From the NCBI RefSeq assembly GCF_001447385.1, contig NZ_LLWQ01000205.1:23-64022 (forward strand): a stretch of DNA of 64,000 nt, given 5' to 3'. The notes under the pieces are model-generated. The model was not told where the DNA came from, searched no databases, and saw only the letters and a program-made list of their open reading frames with translations. This DNA comes from Paracoccus sp. MKU1. Its GTDB lineage: Bacteria; Pseudomonadota; Alphaproteobacteria; Rhodobacterales; Rhodobacteraceae. A program made the translations under genes and the position numbers. Shown piece by piece: positions 45,862 through 54,477 of this stretch; within the stretch, counting starts at the first letter, position 1, and the number at the start of each line of letters is the position of its first letter.

Positions 45862-46494
45862 CTAAAGGTCGATCCCCTCAGAGAGCGTCAAAGCATCCTC
45901 GATGTCGACACCGAGATAGCGCACCGTGCTGTCCATCTTCGTATGGCCAAGCAGCAGCTGGACCGCCCGTAGGTTTCCGGTCTTCTTGTAGATCTGCGCC
46001 ACCTTGGTTCGCCGCATCGAATGTGTACCGTAGGCGCTAGGCTCCAGTCCGACCGATACAACCCATCCCCGGACGATCCGGGCATACTGTCGCGTCGACA
46101 GATGCGGACTGCCATGGATTCGGCTGGGCCAAAGGAACTCCAGGCCGATCATTTCGGGGTCGTGGATCCAGCGCTCGAGAGACAGCCGCGTCGTCTCGGT
46201 GATTTCGAACCGGACCGGCTTCGCGGTCTTGCTCTGGATCATCGACGCTCGTTCCTTGACACGCCCAGCAGCGAATACATCCCGGACCCTGAGACTGACG
46301 AGATCGCAACCACGCAACTTGCTGTCCACGGCCATGTTGAACAGCGCTAGGTCACGTAAATTGCCTGCCATCTCGAGGCGAACGCGTATGGACCAGACAT
46401 GCCGGGGTAGAAGCGGGCGTTTCTGGCCAACAATACGTCCCTTGTTCCAAGGCGCACGGACGGGACGAAGGATAGGAAGAAAATCAACGGGCAT
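45862..46494 (-). CDS. Tyrosine recombinase/integrase, second copy
   Basis: A 210-residue catalytic-domain recombinase, equal in length to that at 650-1282 and very similar, e.g. PWNKGRIVGQKRPLLPRHVW and YGTHSMRRTKVAQIYKKTGN. The Arg, HxxR, His (LLLGHTKMDS) and Tyr (VRYLGVD) are intact. The ATG at 46494 has GGAGGT upstream. Orientation is the same as the first copy, so they bracket about 45 kb including stress locus 1, the Mrp operon and the sugar operon. Flanking sequences outside the genes are not obviously repeated. Confidence 0.85.
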   Translation of the reverse strand: MPVDFLPILRPVRAPWNKGRIVGQKRPLLPRHVWSIRVRLEMAGNLRDLALFNMAVDSKLRGCDLVSLRVRDVFAAGRVKERASMIQSKTAKPVRFEITETTRLSLERWIHDPEMIGLEFLWPSRIHGSPHLSTRQYARIVRGWVVSVGLEPSAYGTHSMRRTKVAQIYKKTGNLRAVQLLLGHTKMDSTVRYLGVDIEDALTLSEGIDL

Positions 46495-46667
46495 GGGACT
46501 ACCTCCAGTCCACCGGCCCCACCCTTCTTCGGTCATGCCGACCACGAGACTGTATCACGTTTCGTGCCAAGACGGGCATCGTCGGCCTGAGTGCGCATGG
46601 ATGCAGGTGCGAACGCCTGCTCGCGACAAATGGCCGACGAGGTCCGTCATGCCAATGCGGATCGCAC

Positions 46668-47357
46668 CTACTGTAGCGTGCGTTGGCGCAAAGAGTCCTT
46701 TGCGGTCATTTGTATCCGATGCTGGAAGCTGATCAGCCAGGCACAACACATATCGGTCAGGCTGGCCTTCAGCGCCGTAATTTGTTCCATGCCCAGCTGG
46801 CGCTCAAAGGCGTTGCGCACGGCTCCGTAGACCACGGTGGTCAGGGTCAGGTTGATCTCTGCGGCATGCTCCGGCGGCAGATCCGAAGCCTGACGAAACA
46901 TCTTCGTCGTTGCTGCATCGACCCGCGTTGCGAAAGCCTGCATCAACTCACTGTTGTCGAGCGCCGCAACTGAACGATAAAGGGCTTGCGTCAGATCGGC
47001 CCGCTCGGTCTTGGTGGTCCAATAGGTCTCAATCAGCGCAGAGACCATTTTTGATGCGGGTTGGCCCGCCATGAGGGAGCAGGTTCCTTCAACACGTTCT
47101 GCCAAGGTGTTGAGGTAACGCTCGTTCAACGCGATGATCAGCGCCTGCTTGTTCGGGAAATACTGATACATCGTCCCGACCGATACGCCCGCGCGCTCGG
47201 ACACGCGCGTTGTCGTGAGGCGCGCCAGACCCTCGGCCAGCAAAACCTGAATGGTCGCCTCGAAAATCGCGTCCACGGTCACGCGCGAGCGGCGTTGCAC
47301 GGGTGTTTTACGGGGCTTGGACCATTGCGATACTTGGGGTGGCATATGCGAATCCAA
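46668..47357 (-). CDS. TetR-family transcriptional regulator
   Basis: A 229-residue regulator. The N-terminal helix-turn-helix is at about 25-72 (RSRVTVDAIFEATIQVLLAE, TTTRVSERAGVSVGTMYQYF, PNKQALIIALNERYL), followed by a ligand-binding helical domain. It is divergent from an SDR gene 54 bases away. A 7-bp inverted repeat CTTCATA / TATGAAG (47371-47377 / 47393-47399) in the gap is a candidate operator. Start could be 47357 or the ATG at 47345. Confidence 0.9.
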   Translation of the reverse strand: MDSHMPPQVSQWSKPRKTPVQRRSRVTVDAIFEATIQVLLAEGLARLTTTRVSERAGVSVGTMYQYFPNKQALIIALNERYLNTLAERVEGTCSLMAGQPASKMVSALIETYWTTKTERADLTQALYRSVAALDNSELMQAFATRVDAATTKMFRQASDLPPEHAAEINLTLTTVVYGAVRNAFERQLGMEQITALKASLTDMCCAWLISFQHRIQMTAKDSLRQRTLQ

Positions 47358-47370
47358 AACCTGAAAACTC

Positions 47371-47399
47371 CTTCATATATTGTTCGCAGAGCTATGAAG
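47371..47399. promoter_or_regulatory. Candidate TetR operator between tetR and SDR genes
   Basis: Inverted repeat CTTCATA (47371-47377) and TATGAAG (47393-47399), 15 bases apart, lies in the 53-base gap between divergent starts and overlaps where promoters must sit. TetR operators are usually palindromic and of this size. Confidence 0.5.
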
Positions 47400-47410
47400 G
47401 GAACACAAAA

Positions 47411-48130
47411 ATGGCAGAGAACCGCATTGCGCTCGTGACCGGCGCCAACAAGGGCATCGGGTTGGAGATATCCCGCAAGCTGGCGCAAGCCGGTGTTCAT
47501 GTGCTGATTGGCAGCCGTGACAAAGCACGTGGAGACGAGGCCGCCGCCGTTCTGGCGCGGGATGGGCTGACCGCAAAGGCGGTTTTGCTGGACCTCGACA
47601 GGCCAGAGACCATTGCCGACACGGCCGAAGCCATCGCTGCCGATTACGGCCGTCTGGATATTCTGGTCAACAACGCGGGCATCTTCGATTTTGCTGACGC
47701 GACACCCAGCAAAGCCTCAATAGACGCCGTGCGGCGCGTGATGGAGGTCAACTTCATCGGCGCACTGGCTGTCACGCAAGCGATGCTCCCGTTGCTGCGC
47801 GCCGCGCCTGAAGCGCGGATCGTGAACCTATCGAGCGCGCTTGGGTCGCTGACGATGAACGCCGATCCCACCTCGCCCTACTATTCACAGCAGTTCATCG
47901 GTTACAACGCCTCGAAGGCGGCACTGAACATGTTGACGATCCAGCTGCATGAAGAGTTGCGGGGCACGAAGATCAAAGTGAACTCGATCAGCCCCGGTTT
48001 CGTGAAAACCGACCTGACCGGCTATGGCACGATGACCCCCGAAGAAGGCGCGAGGCTTCCGGCGGAATATGCGCTGAACGCTAAAAGCAGCGGTGGCTTT
48101 GTAGAGCCGGACGGAAGATCGCCGTGGTAA
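47411..48130 (+). CDS. Short-chain dehydrogenase/reductase (SDR)
   Basis: A 239-residue classical SDR. It has the TGANKGIG cofactor motif at about 10-17, NNAG in ILVNNAGIF, catalytic Ser in IVNLSSALGSL and YNASK. It is an NADP-type enzyme of unknown substrate, probably repressed by the divergent TetR protein, as in many xenobiotic-aldehyde or ketone reductases. AGGGAAC precedes the ATG at 47411. Confidence 0.92.
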   Translation: MAENRIALVTGANKGIGLEISRKLAQAGVHVLIGSRDKARGDEAAAVLARDGLTAKAVLLDLDRPETIADTAEAIAADYGRLDILVNNAGIFDFADATPSKASIDAVRRVMEVNFIGALAVTQAMLPLLRAAPEARIVNLSSALGSLTMNADPTSPYYSQQFIGYNASKAALNMLTIQLHEELRGTKIKVNSISPGFVKTDLTGYGTMTPEEGARLPAEYALNAKSSGGFVEPDGRSPW

Positions 48131-48431
48131 TGGGAGTGGGACGGGGCGGAGTTACTGCTTCGTCCCGCATAGCCGACGGTGGCGGCGTGCTCAGGCCGCA
48201 TCAAGCCTAAGCGTCAGCTTTCGGGAATGCTGCATTGCAGTAGCCGCAGGCGCCGACTGGCAGGTAAGGGCCGGAGGCGGAGATATTCAAGCGTGCAGCA
48301 TCTTCCTTGCCTTGAACAAATTCGCACCGGGTTTCATACGGATTTTGGCAGTCCGTTCGCACCCTGAACGGGTCAGGTCAGGTGACTCTAAGCGCAGACT
48401 GATCAGGCCACGATGTCCGCGTCACCCGGCC
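48131..48431. other. Gene-free stretch between SDR and pdxY
   Basis: No supported gene in about 300 bases. The string TTTCGGGAATGCTG at about 48218-48231 is shared with 478-491 near the left edge. No perfect hairpin was seen. It may be a remnant of a repeat element. Confidence 0.45.
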
Positions 48432-49280
48432 TCAGCCGGACCCAAGCGAAAGCAGCGCGCGACGAAATTCCGGCTCGCTTAGCACCACCTCGCCCGCACC
48501 AAGCGCCTCGGCGTGGCTGAGGGCGCGGGCGGTTAGGGTCTGGGCGGTCTCGATGGCGCGGGGCAGGGCAAGGCCCCGCCCGATGCCCGCGACCACAAGC
48601 CCAGCGAAGAGATCGCCGGTGCCGGGCAGGGAGATCGGCAGGCGCTTGGTCGGGTGGCGGCTGAGGTCTTCGGGACCCAAGAGCACCGTCTCTAGTTGCC
48701 CGGGGCCGGTGTCGTCGAGCACGCAGCCGGTGGCGATCAGATGCGCTTCGGGCGCGATGTGCAGCGCCTCGCGCGCGGCCTGAAGATCCGCCAGAGTGCG
48801 GATCTGCTGCCCGGTGAGCCAGGCGAGTTCGAAGGGGTTCGGCGTGGCGATGTCGGCCATCGGCAGCAACCGGTCGCGCATTACGCCAGCGATGGCTTCG
48901 GGGACATAGAGGCCGGGACCGGTGTCGCCCATCACCGGGTCGCAGATGTAGCGCAGGCTCGGGTTCGCGGCCTTCGCCTCGGCCACGAAATCCGCCACCA
49001 TCTCGGCCACGTCGAGCGAGCCGATATATCCGGTGAGGATATAATCCGCCCGCTCGGGCAAGCCGCGTTCGCGCGCGCCTTGCAGCAGGTCGGAGAAGAA
49101 TTCGGGCGGCAGGGCGCGGCCGCGCAGGGTCGGGTAATTGGGTGTATTCGAGAAGACCACGGTGGGGATCGCCGCCACCTCGAGGCCTGCCGCCTGCATC
49201 GGGAAGAGCGCCGCGGAATTGCCGACATGGCCGAAGACCACCTGGCTCTGGATCGAGATCACGAAGGGGGGAGGGGTCAT
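48432..49280 (-). CDS. pdxY: Pyridoxal/pyridoxamine kinase PdxY
   Basis: A 282-residue ribokinase-fold kinase with SIQSQVVFGHVGNSAALFPM at the N-terminus (PdxY/PdxK hallmark), CDPVMGDTGPGLYVPE, ATPNPFELAWLTG and the anion-hole LPGTGDLFAGLV. It phosphorylates pyridoxal using ATP in PLP salvage. It overlaps the MOSC gene by four bases and is the last gene of the cluster downstream of a divergent MocR/PdxR regulator. Confidence 0.93.
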   Translation of the reverse strand: MTPPPFVISIQSQVVFGHVGNSAALFPMQAAGLEVAAIPTVVFSNTPNYPTLRGRALPPEFFSDLLQGARERGLPERADYILTGYIGSLDVAEMVADFVAEAKAANPSLRYICDPVMGDTGPGLYVPEAIAGVMRDRLLPMADIATPNPFELAWLTGQQIRTLADLQAAREALHIAPEAHLIATGCVLDDTGPGQLETVLLGPEDLSRHPTKRLPISLPGTGDLFAGLVVAGIGRGLALPRAIETAQTLTARALSHAEALGAGEVVLSEPEFRRALLSLGSG

Positions 49281-49957
49281 GCCTTGCCGTCCAGTCTTGC
49301 ACTCCAGTCCTCGACCCGGCGGCTTTCCAGCCTGCGGACCGCGTATTTGCGCCAGCCCTCGGCCAGGACATCGAGCTCAGCGATGCCTTCTAGTTCGACC
49401 AGGTTCATCCGGTCCACATAGAGAGCGTGCCAGAGCCGTCGCAAAGTCCAGTCCGGTGCCAGGCGGTCGATCAGCTCCAGCCGGTCGCCGGGCGCGACTG
49501 TGCCGGTCTGGAGCACCCGGTAATACCATCCCGTGCGCCCGGTCTGCTGCACGCGCCGCGCCATGTCGGGCACGCCGAAGCGGTGGTTGAGCTTCCAGCA
49601 GGGCTGGCGCCCCTGCGAGACCTGGATCAGCGCGCCGCCCAGCCGGAATGTATCGCCGACGGCGACCTCCGCTTCGGTGAGCCCGGCGGTCGAGATATTC
49701 TCGCCGAACCCGCCGGGAGCGGTCAGCGCCTGAAGGTCGCCGAGTTCCGCGCGCCAGTCGCTGTAATGATCGAGCGGATAATGATGCACGGCCTTCTCGA
49801 CGCCGCCATGTACGCGCCGGTCGACCTGTTCGTCGCCTTCGAACCCCTCGGGGCCAAGCCTCAGCGGGTGGGTAACCGCCGTCTTGCCGATCCCGCTCAG
49901 CGTGTCGCATCCGGGCAGGGGAGCGGCGCGACCTGTCAGGAGCGTGGCGGGCCTCAT
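49277..49957 (-). CDS. yiiM: MOSC-domain protein (YiiM-like)
   Basis: A 226-residue MOSC protein. It has the conserved GFGENISTAGLTEAEVAVGD, the molybdenum-pterin ligand Cys in QGRQPCWKLNHRFGVPDM, and WYYRVLQTGTVAPGD in the 3-alpha domain. YiiM in E. coli reduces 6-N-hydroxylaminopurine and related N-hydroxylated compounds. Coupled with four-base overlaps to both neighbours. Confidence 0.88.
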   Translation of the reverse strand: MRPATLLTGRAAPLPGCDTLSGIGKTAVTHPLRLGPEGFEGDEQVDRRVHGGVEKAVHHYPLDHYSDWRAELGDLQALTAPGGFGENISTAGLTEAEVAVGDTFRLGGALIQVSQGRQPCWKLNHRFGVPDMARRVQQTGRTGWYYRVLQTGTVAPGDRLELIDRLAPDWTLRRLWHALYVDRMNLVELEGIAELDVLAEGWRKYAVRRLESRRVEDWSARLDGKA

Positions 49958-50649
49958 TCATCCAACCCCCGCAGCCATTGTTTCAGCATGGCCTGACCGG
50001 CGGTCCGCAGGGCCGGGCCATGTGCCCTGGCGTCCTGCCGGAGCGCCTCCGGGGCAATCCCCGCTTGCGCCAGTTCGGCGCTATGGCCGATCAGCCAGCG
50101 TTCGAAATCCGGCAGCATCCCGGCCTCGGGGTGGAATTGCAGGCCGAGAATATTGCGGCCCCGGGCGAAGCCCTGTGTTTCGCAGCCGGGGGTCGCGGCT
50201 AGGCGCTCGGTTCCGGCGGGCAGGTCGAAGCCCTCGCCATGCCAGTGCAGTACCGGGATGTCCGAGAGGTGGGCAAGCGGGCCGGCCCAGCCAGGCGCGG
50301 TTAGGGTCAGGGGCGCGAAGCCGATCTCCTTCTCGGCAATGGGCGCGACACGGGCTCCGAGGGCCGCGGCCATGAGCTGTGCGCCGAGGCAAATGCCGAG
50401 GGTCGGGCGATCCGCCGCCAGCCTCATGGCCAGCCAGTTCCGCTCCTCTGTCATGCAAGGATAGGCGGCGCCGTCATTCACGCCGATCGGGCCACCCAGC
50501 ACCACGACCAGGTCCGGTTCCAGCGGATCGGGCAGTGGGTCCACAGCCGCCTCAATGTCTTGGAGCTGATAGCCGGCGTCCCTCAGAACCGGGGCAAAGG
50601 ACCCGAGGTATTCAAAGGCCAGGTGGCGCAGGATCAGGGCGGATTTCAT
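49954..50649 (-). CDS. Class I glutamine amidotransferase-like protein
   Basis: A 231-residue GATase1 protein: catalytic Cys in LGICLGAQLMAAALG, and the His-Glu pair in LGLQFHPEAGMLPD. Upstream residues VVVLGGPIGVNDGA are typical. Such stand-alone amidotransferases are often annotated as GMP synthase-like. The start at 50649 is the ATG behind GAGGCTCC. It is the first gene of the cluster and lies 63 bases from the divergent MocR gene. Confidence 0.88.
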   Translation of the reverse strand: MKSALILRHLAFEYLGSFAPVLRDAGYQLQDIEAAVDPLPDPLEPDLVVVLGGPIGVNDGAAYPCMTEERNWLAMRLAADRPTLGICLGAQLMAAALGARVAPIAEKEIGFAPLTLTAPGWAGPLAHLSDIPVLHWHGEGFDLPAGTERLAATPGCETQGFARGRNILGLQFHPEAGMLPDFERWLIGHSAELAQAGIAPEALRQDARAHGPALRTAGQAMLKQWLRGLDE

Positions 50650-50688
50650 CGTCGGAGCCTCTTGCATTTTTCGCCTCTGTGGCAAAAC

Positions 50689-50712
50689 ACTGGCCTATGC
50701 AAAAGTGCCAGT
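50689..50712. promoter_or_regulatory. Candidate PdxR operator (inverted repeat)
   Basis: ACTGGC (50689-50694) and GCCAGT (50707-50712), 12 bases apart, abut the ATG of the MocR gene and lie between it and the divergent amidotransferase gene. This is the expected site for autoregulation by a MocR/PdxR protein. Confidence 0.5.
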
Positions 50713-52155
50713 ATGAATGATTTAGATAGGCCGGTTTCCCACATGCGCGAGCCTCTTACCCTCGAGATCGAGCCGGGCCATGGCGGCCCGCTCTTCCTCG
50801 CGATTGCCGAGGCGATCACCCGCGATATCACCCGCGGGCGCCTGCGGCCCGGAGCGCGGCTGCCCGGCACGCGGGCGCTGGCGCGCGAGCTGGGGGTGCA
50901 TCGCAACACGGTGGATGCCGCCTATCAGGAGCTGCTGACCCAGGGCTGGCTGCAGGCCGAACCGGCGCGGGGCACCTTCGTGGCGCAGGATCTGCCTCAG
51001 GGGATGCTGGCCCGCAGACCCGCGCCCGCACCGATGGACCCGGTGGCGCCACGCGCGGGGCTCGCGTTCACCGACGGTGCGCCGGACCCCAAGCTGGTGC
51101 CCGACAAGGCGCTGGCCCGGGCCTTTCGCCGGGCGCTGCTGTCGCCCGCCTTTCGCGCCGGGGCGGATTACGGCGATGCGCGCGGCACGTCCTCGCTGCG
51201 CGAGGCACTGGCGGCCTATCTCGCCACGGACCGGGGCGTGGTGGCGGACCCGTCGCGGCTGCTGATCGCGCGGGGCAGCCAGATGGCGCTGTTCCTGGCC
51301 GTGCGGGCGGCGCTGTCTCCGGGCGAGGTCATCGCGGTGGAGGAGCCGGGCTATCCGCTGGCCTGGGAGGCGTTCCGCGCGGCGGGGGCAAAGGTGCGGG
51401 GCGTGCCGGTGGATGGCGGCGGCCTCAGGATCGACGCGCTGGAGGCGGCATTGGCTCACAATCCGCGCATCCGGGCGGTCTATGTCACGCCGCATCACCA
51501 GTACCCGACCACGGTGACCATGGGCGCGGCGCGGCGGTTGCAACTGCTGGAGCTGGCGCAACGCCATGGGGTCACGCTGATCGAGGACGATTACGACCAC
51601 GAGTATCGGTTCGAGGGCCGCCCGGTGCTTCCACTGGCCGCCCGCGCGCCCGAAGACCTGCCGCTGATCTACGTGGGCTCGCTGTCCAAGCTGCTCTCAC
51701 CGGGTATCCGTCTGGGCTATGCGCTGGCGCCCGAGCCGTTGTTGACCCGCATGGCCGAGGCGCGCGCCGCCATCGACCGGCAGGGCGACGCGCCGCTGGA
51801 GGCGGCGCTGGCGGAGCTGATCCGCGACGGCGATCTGGGCCGCCACGCCCGCAAGGCTCGGCGGGTCTACCGGGCGCGGCGCGATCTCTTGGCGGGGCTG
51901 CTGAGGAAGCATCTGGCCGGGCGGGCGACATTCGATCTGCCCGCCGGGGGGCTCGCGCTGTGGCTGCGTTGCGAGGGGAGGTCCGCGGAGGCCTGGGCCG
52001 AAGCCGCTGGGCAAGCGGGGCTGGCGCTGCTGCCGGGCACGCGCTTTGCGTTGGAGGGCCCGGCGCCGCAGGCCTTCCGTCTGGGCTATGCGGCGCTGGA
52101 CGAGGGGCAGATCGCCCGGGCGGTGGAGATCCTCGCCCGAAGCGTTCCCGGCTGA
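50713..52155 (+). CDS. pdxR: MocR/PdxR-type GntR-aminotransferase fusion regulator
   Basis: A 480-residue MocR protein. A GntR winged helix (about 25-90: GARLPGTRALARELGVHRNT) is fused to a fold-type I aminotransferase domain (about 120-475). PLP-site features include EEPGYPLAWEAFRAAGAKVR, VTPHHQYPTTVTM and the Lys in YVGSLSKLLSPGIRLGY. PdxR proteins sense PLP and control PLP genes; the divergent pdxY-MOSC-GATase genes are the likely targets. An alternative start is the ATG at 50743. Confidence 0.9.
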   Translation: MNDLDRPVSHMREPLTLEIEPGHGGPLFLAIAEAITRDITRGRLRPGARLPGTRALARELGVHRNTVDAAYQELLTQGWLQAEPARGTFVAQDLPQGMLARRPAPAPMDPVAPRAGLAFTDGAPDPKLVPDKALARAFRRALLSPAFRAGADYGDARGTSSLREALAAYLATDRGVVADPSRLLIARGSQMALFLAVRAALSPGEVIAVEEPGYPLAWEAFRAAGAKVRGVPVDGGGLRIDALEAALAHNPRIRAVYVTPHHQYPTTVTMGAARRLQLLELAQRHGVTLIEDDYDHEYRFEGRPVLPLAARAPEDLPLIYVGSLSKLLSPGIRLGYALAPEPLLTRMAEARAAIDRQGDAPLEAALAELIRDGDLGRHARKARRVYRARRDLLAGLLRKHLAGRATFDLPAGGLALWLRCEGRSAEAWAEAAGQAGLALLPGTRFALEGPAPQAFRLGYAALDEGQIARAVEILARSVPG

Positions 52156-52157
52156 GC

Positions 52158-53132
52158 CTATTCCGCCGCGACCGCGCGCCGGGCCTGCGCAGGGGCGATA
52201 TGCATGCCCAGACGGGTCAGCAGATCCTGATCCTTCCAGGCCGCCGGGTTGCCGGTGGTCAGCAGCTGGTCGCCGACGAAGATCGAATTCGCCCCGGCAA
52301 GGAAGCAAAGCGCCTGCAGCTCGTCGCTCATCCCCGTGCGCCCCGCCGACAGGCGCACCACCGAGGCCGGCATCAGGATGCGGGCCAGCGCCACGATCCG
52401 CACCAGCGCGAAGGGATCGACGGCCTGCGCGCGCGCCTGCTCTGGCACGCCCTCGATCTCGTTCCACAGGTTTACTGGCACGCTGTCGGGATGCGCGGGC
52501 AGGGTCGCCAGCGTCACCAGCATGGCGATGCGATCCTCCTCGGCCTCACCCATCCCAAGGATGCCGCCGCAGCAGACCTTGATACCACCCTTGCGCACTT
52601 GTTCGACCGTGTCGAGGCGATCCGCCATCGTGCGGGTGGTGGCGATCTGCGCGTAATACTCGGGCGAGGTGTCGATGTTGTGGTTGTAGAAATCCAGGCC
52701 CGCCGCCTTCAGCCGCGCGACCTGTTCGGGCGACAGCATCCCCAGCGTCATGCAGGTTTCCAGCCCCAGCTCGGACACGCCCCGCACCATGTCGCAGAGC
52801 TTGTCCATGTCGCGGTCCTTGGGGCTGCGCCAGGCGGCCCCCATGCAGAACCTCTGCGCGCCGGAGGCCTTGGCGCGCTGTGCGGCGGCCAGAACCTCCT
52901 CGGCTCCCATGAGCTTGGTGGCCTTCACCCCGGTCTCGTGATGGGCCGATTGCGAGCAATAGCCGCAATCCTCGGGGCAGCCGCCGGTTTTGATGCTGAG
53001 CAGGCTCGCGGTTTCGATCGCGTTGGAGTCGAAATGCGTGCGGTGCAGGGTCTGGGCGCGAAGCATCAGGTCGGCGAAGGGCAGGGCATGGATCGCCCTG
53101 GCCTCCGCCATGGTCCAGTCGCTGCGGATCAT
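52158..53132 (-). CDS. bioB: Biotin synthase BioB
   Basis: A 324-residue radical-SAM biotin synthase. The [4Fe-4S] motif is CPEDCGYC in [35 protein letters not shown] and [20 protein letters not shown] are also characteristic. It inserts sulphur into dethiobiotin. It overlaps bioY by four bases and lies back-to-back with the MocR gene (two-base gap between stops). It is presumably transcribed from the BioR-controlled promoter upstream of bioY. Confidence 0.96.
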   Translation of the reverse strand: MIRSDWTMAEARAIHALPFADLMLRAQTLHRTHFDSNAIETASLLSIKTGGCPEDCGYCSQSAHHETGVKATKLMGAEEVLAAAQRAKASGAQRFCMGAAWRSPKDRDMDKLCDMVRGVSELGLETCMTLGMLSPEQVARLKAAGLDFYNHNIDTSPEYYAQIATTRTMADRLDTVEQVRKGGIKVCCGGILGMGEAEEDRIAMLVTLATLPAHPDSVPVNLWNEIEGVPEQARAQAVDPFALVRIVALARILMPASVVRLSAGRTGMSDELQALCFLAGANSIFVGDQLLTTGNPAAWKDQDLLTRLGMHIAPAQARRAVAAE

Positions 53133-53686
53133 GCCGCGCGGGTCCGGAGGCGGGCGATGGCCGCGATGAGGCCCGAGGCCAAAGCCAGCTTGACCAGATC
53201 GCCGAGAAGGAAGGGCGTGAGACCCGCGGCCAGCAGCCCCTGCGCCGGGACATAGAGCGCCAGCCAGGCGAGGCCGAGGGCATAGACCACGGCGAGGCTC
53301 GCCAGCATCGCCAGGAAGCGCCCGATCAACCCGCGCCCCTGCGCCAGCCAGCCGGTCAGGCCCGCGCCCAGCAGGTAGCCCGCAAGATAACCGCCGGTCG
53401 GCCCGACCATATAAGCCAGCCCGATTCCGCGTTCCGGCGTGCCCGAGAAGACCGGAATTCCCAGGGCGCCCGCCGCCAGATAGGTCGCCATTGCCGCAAA
53501 GCCGATCCTCGGCCCGAGCGTGGCGGCGAGGAAGAACACAGCCAGGGTGTGCAGCGTCATCGGCACCGGCCAGAACGGGATCTGGATCTTGGCGCCGAGC
53601 GTGATCAGCGCCGCGCCGCCGAGCGCCAGCGCGAGGCTGCGTCCGAGCGCTGCGGGACGGGTCAGAGTGGGGGTGAGAAATGCCAT
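53129..53686 (-). CDS. bioY: BioY biotin transporter (S component)
   Basis: A 185-residue BioY with six TM segments and the conserved [20 protein letters not shown] and [20 protein letters not shown]. It binds and imports biotin through the ECF mechanism. bioM/bioN are not in the window; BioY alone can transport. The ATG at 53686 has GGAGGAC upstream; two BioR boxes lie 30-85 bases further upstream. Confidence 0.95.
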   Translation of the reverse strand: MAFLTPTLTRPAALGRSLALALGGAALITLGAKIQIPFWPVPMTLHTLAVFFLAATLGPRIGFAAMATYLAAGALGIPVFSGTPERGIGLAYMVGPTGGYLAGYLLGAGLTGWLAQGRGLIGRFLAMLASLAVVYALGLAWLALYVPAQGLLAAGLTPFLLGDLVKLALASGLIAAIARLRTRAA

Positions 53687-53716
53687 GGGTCTGTCCTCCG
53701 AAGATAGGCATCGATT

Positions 53717-53770
53717 CTATCTATAATTACGAGGGCTTTGCGTGGTATTGGCAATTAAGTTTATAGATAA
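53717..53770 (-). promoter_or_regulatory. BioR boxes upstream of bioY-bioB
   Basis: CTATCTATAA (53717-53726; nine of ten matches to TTATCTATAA) and TTATAGATAA (53761-53770, perfect match to the known BioR consensus) lie in the AT-rich gap ahead of bioY. A GntR-family BioR gene is adjacent. They should repress the operon when biotin is sufficient. Confidence 0.85.
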
Positions 53771-54439
53771 TTATCCAGGAATCTCGTAAGTCTCTCGCAA
53801 ATCAGCATTTTTCACGGCGGTCTTACGCTTGCCGATCCAGCCGACATGGCGCGCGAGCGTGGCGCAGGCAAGGTCGGTCTGCCCCTTGCGCAGCGCGTCG
53901 AGAATGGCGCGGTGATCGTGATCGGTCCGTGCCTCCCAGTCGCGCCGCCATGCGGCGAAGAGGAAGCGGGCGCTGGCGGCCTGCAGGTCGTCGATGGTTC
54001 GCAGCAGACGCGGCATCCGGCAGGGGGACAAGATGAGCCGGTGAAAATGGCGGTTCGCTGCCTCCCAGTCACGGACGGTACTGGCACTGTCGCCGTGGCG
54101 TGTAACCTCTTCTGCTTCCTGTAGAATAGCGCGTGTCATATTGGGCGCGGCGTGGCGCAGGGCGAGCCTTTCGAGGCTGGAGCGCATCTCGGCCACCTCG
54201 CGCAGTTCGGCCACGTCGAATTCGGTGACGCGAAAGCCGCGCCTCGGTTCGCTCTCTGCCAGACCCTGGGTCTGCAACTCGCGGAAGGCCTCGCGCACTG
54301 GGACATGGCTCGCGCCGAACTCGGCAGCGACATGGTCCTGCCGGAGGCGCGCGCCGGGCGGAATCTCGCCCGAGATGATACGGTCGGCAAGGACGCGGGC
54401 GATGCGGGCGGACTGGGTCTCTTCAGGGGCGTGTTTCAT
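53771..54439 (-). CDS. bioR: GntR-family biotin regulator BioR
   Basis: A 222-residue GntR/FadR-type regulator: winged helix at about 12-75 (LADRIISGEIPPGARLRQDH, HVPVREAFRELQTQGLAESE) and a helical FCD domain with His/Asp ligand residues. It is assigned to BioR because it neighbours bioY/bioB and is flanked on both sides by TTATAGATAA boxes, the BioR consensus. The second box at 54443-54452 immediately upstream of its ATG implies autoregulation. Confidence 0.9.
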   Translation of the reverse strand: MKHAPEETQSARIARVLADRIISGEIPPGARLRQDHVAAEFGASHVPVREAFRELQTQGLAESEPRRGFRVTEFDVAELREVAEMRSSLERLALRHAAPNMTRAILQEAEEVTRHGDSASTVRDWEAANRHFHRLILSPCRMPRLLRTIDDLQAASARFLFAAWRRDWEARTDHDHRAILDALRKGQTDLACATLARHVGWIGKRKTAVKNADLRETYEIPG

Positions 54440-54442
54440 GAA

Positions 54443-54452
54443 TTATAGATAA
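54443..54452 (-). promoter_or_regulatory. BioR box ahead of bioR (autoregulation)
   Basis: TTATAGATAA, an exact match to the BioR consensus and to the bioY-upstream box, lies 4 bases upstream of the bioR start codon. Bound protein would block the bioR promoter or translation start region. Confidence 0.8.
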
Positions 54453-54477
54453 TTCATGCTGCGCCGCCCGTCGACAG

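Noticed and set aside
48210-48232. Shared string TTTCGGGAATGCTG near 480 and 48220 as att sites of the two integrases
   Set aside because: It is only about 14-20 bases. The two copies lie on opposite sides relative to their integrase genes, so they do not bracket a unit in the expected way.
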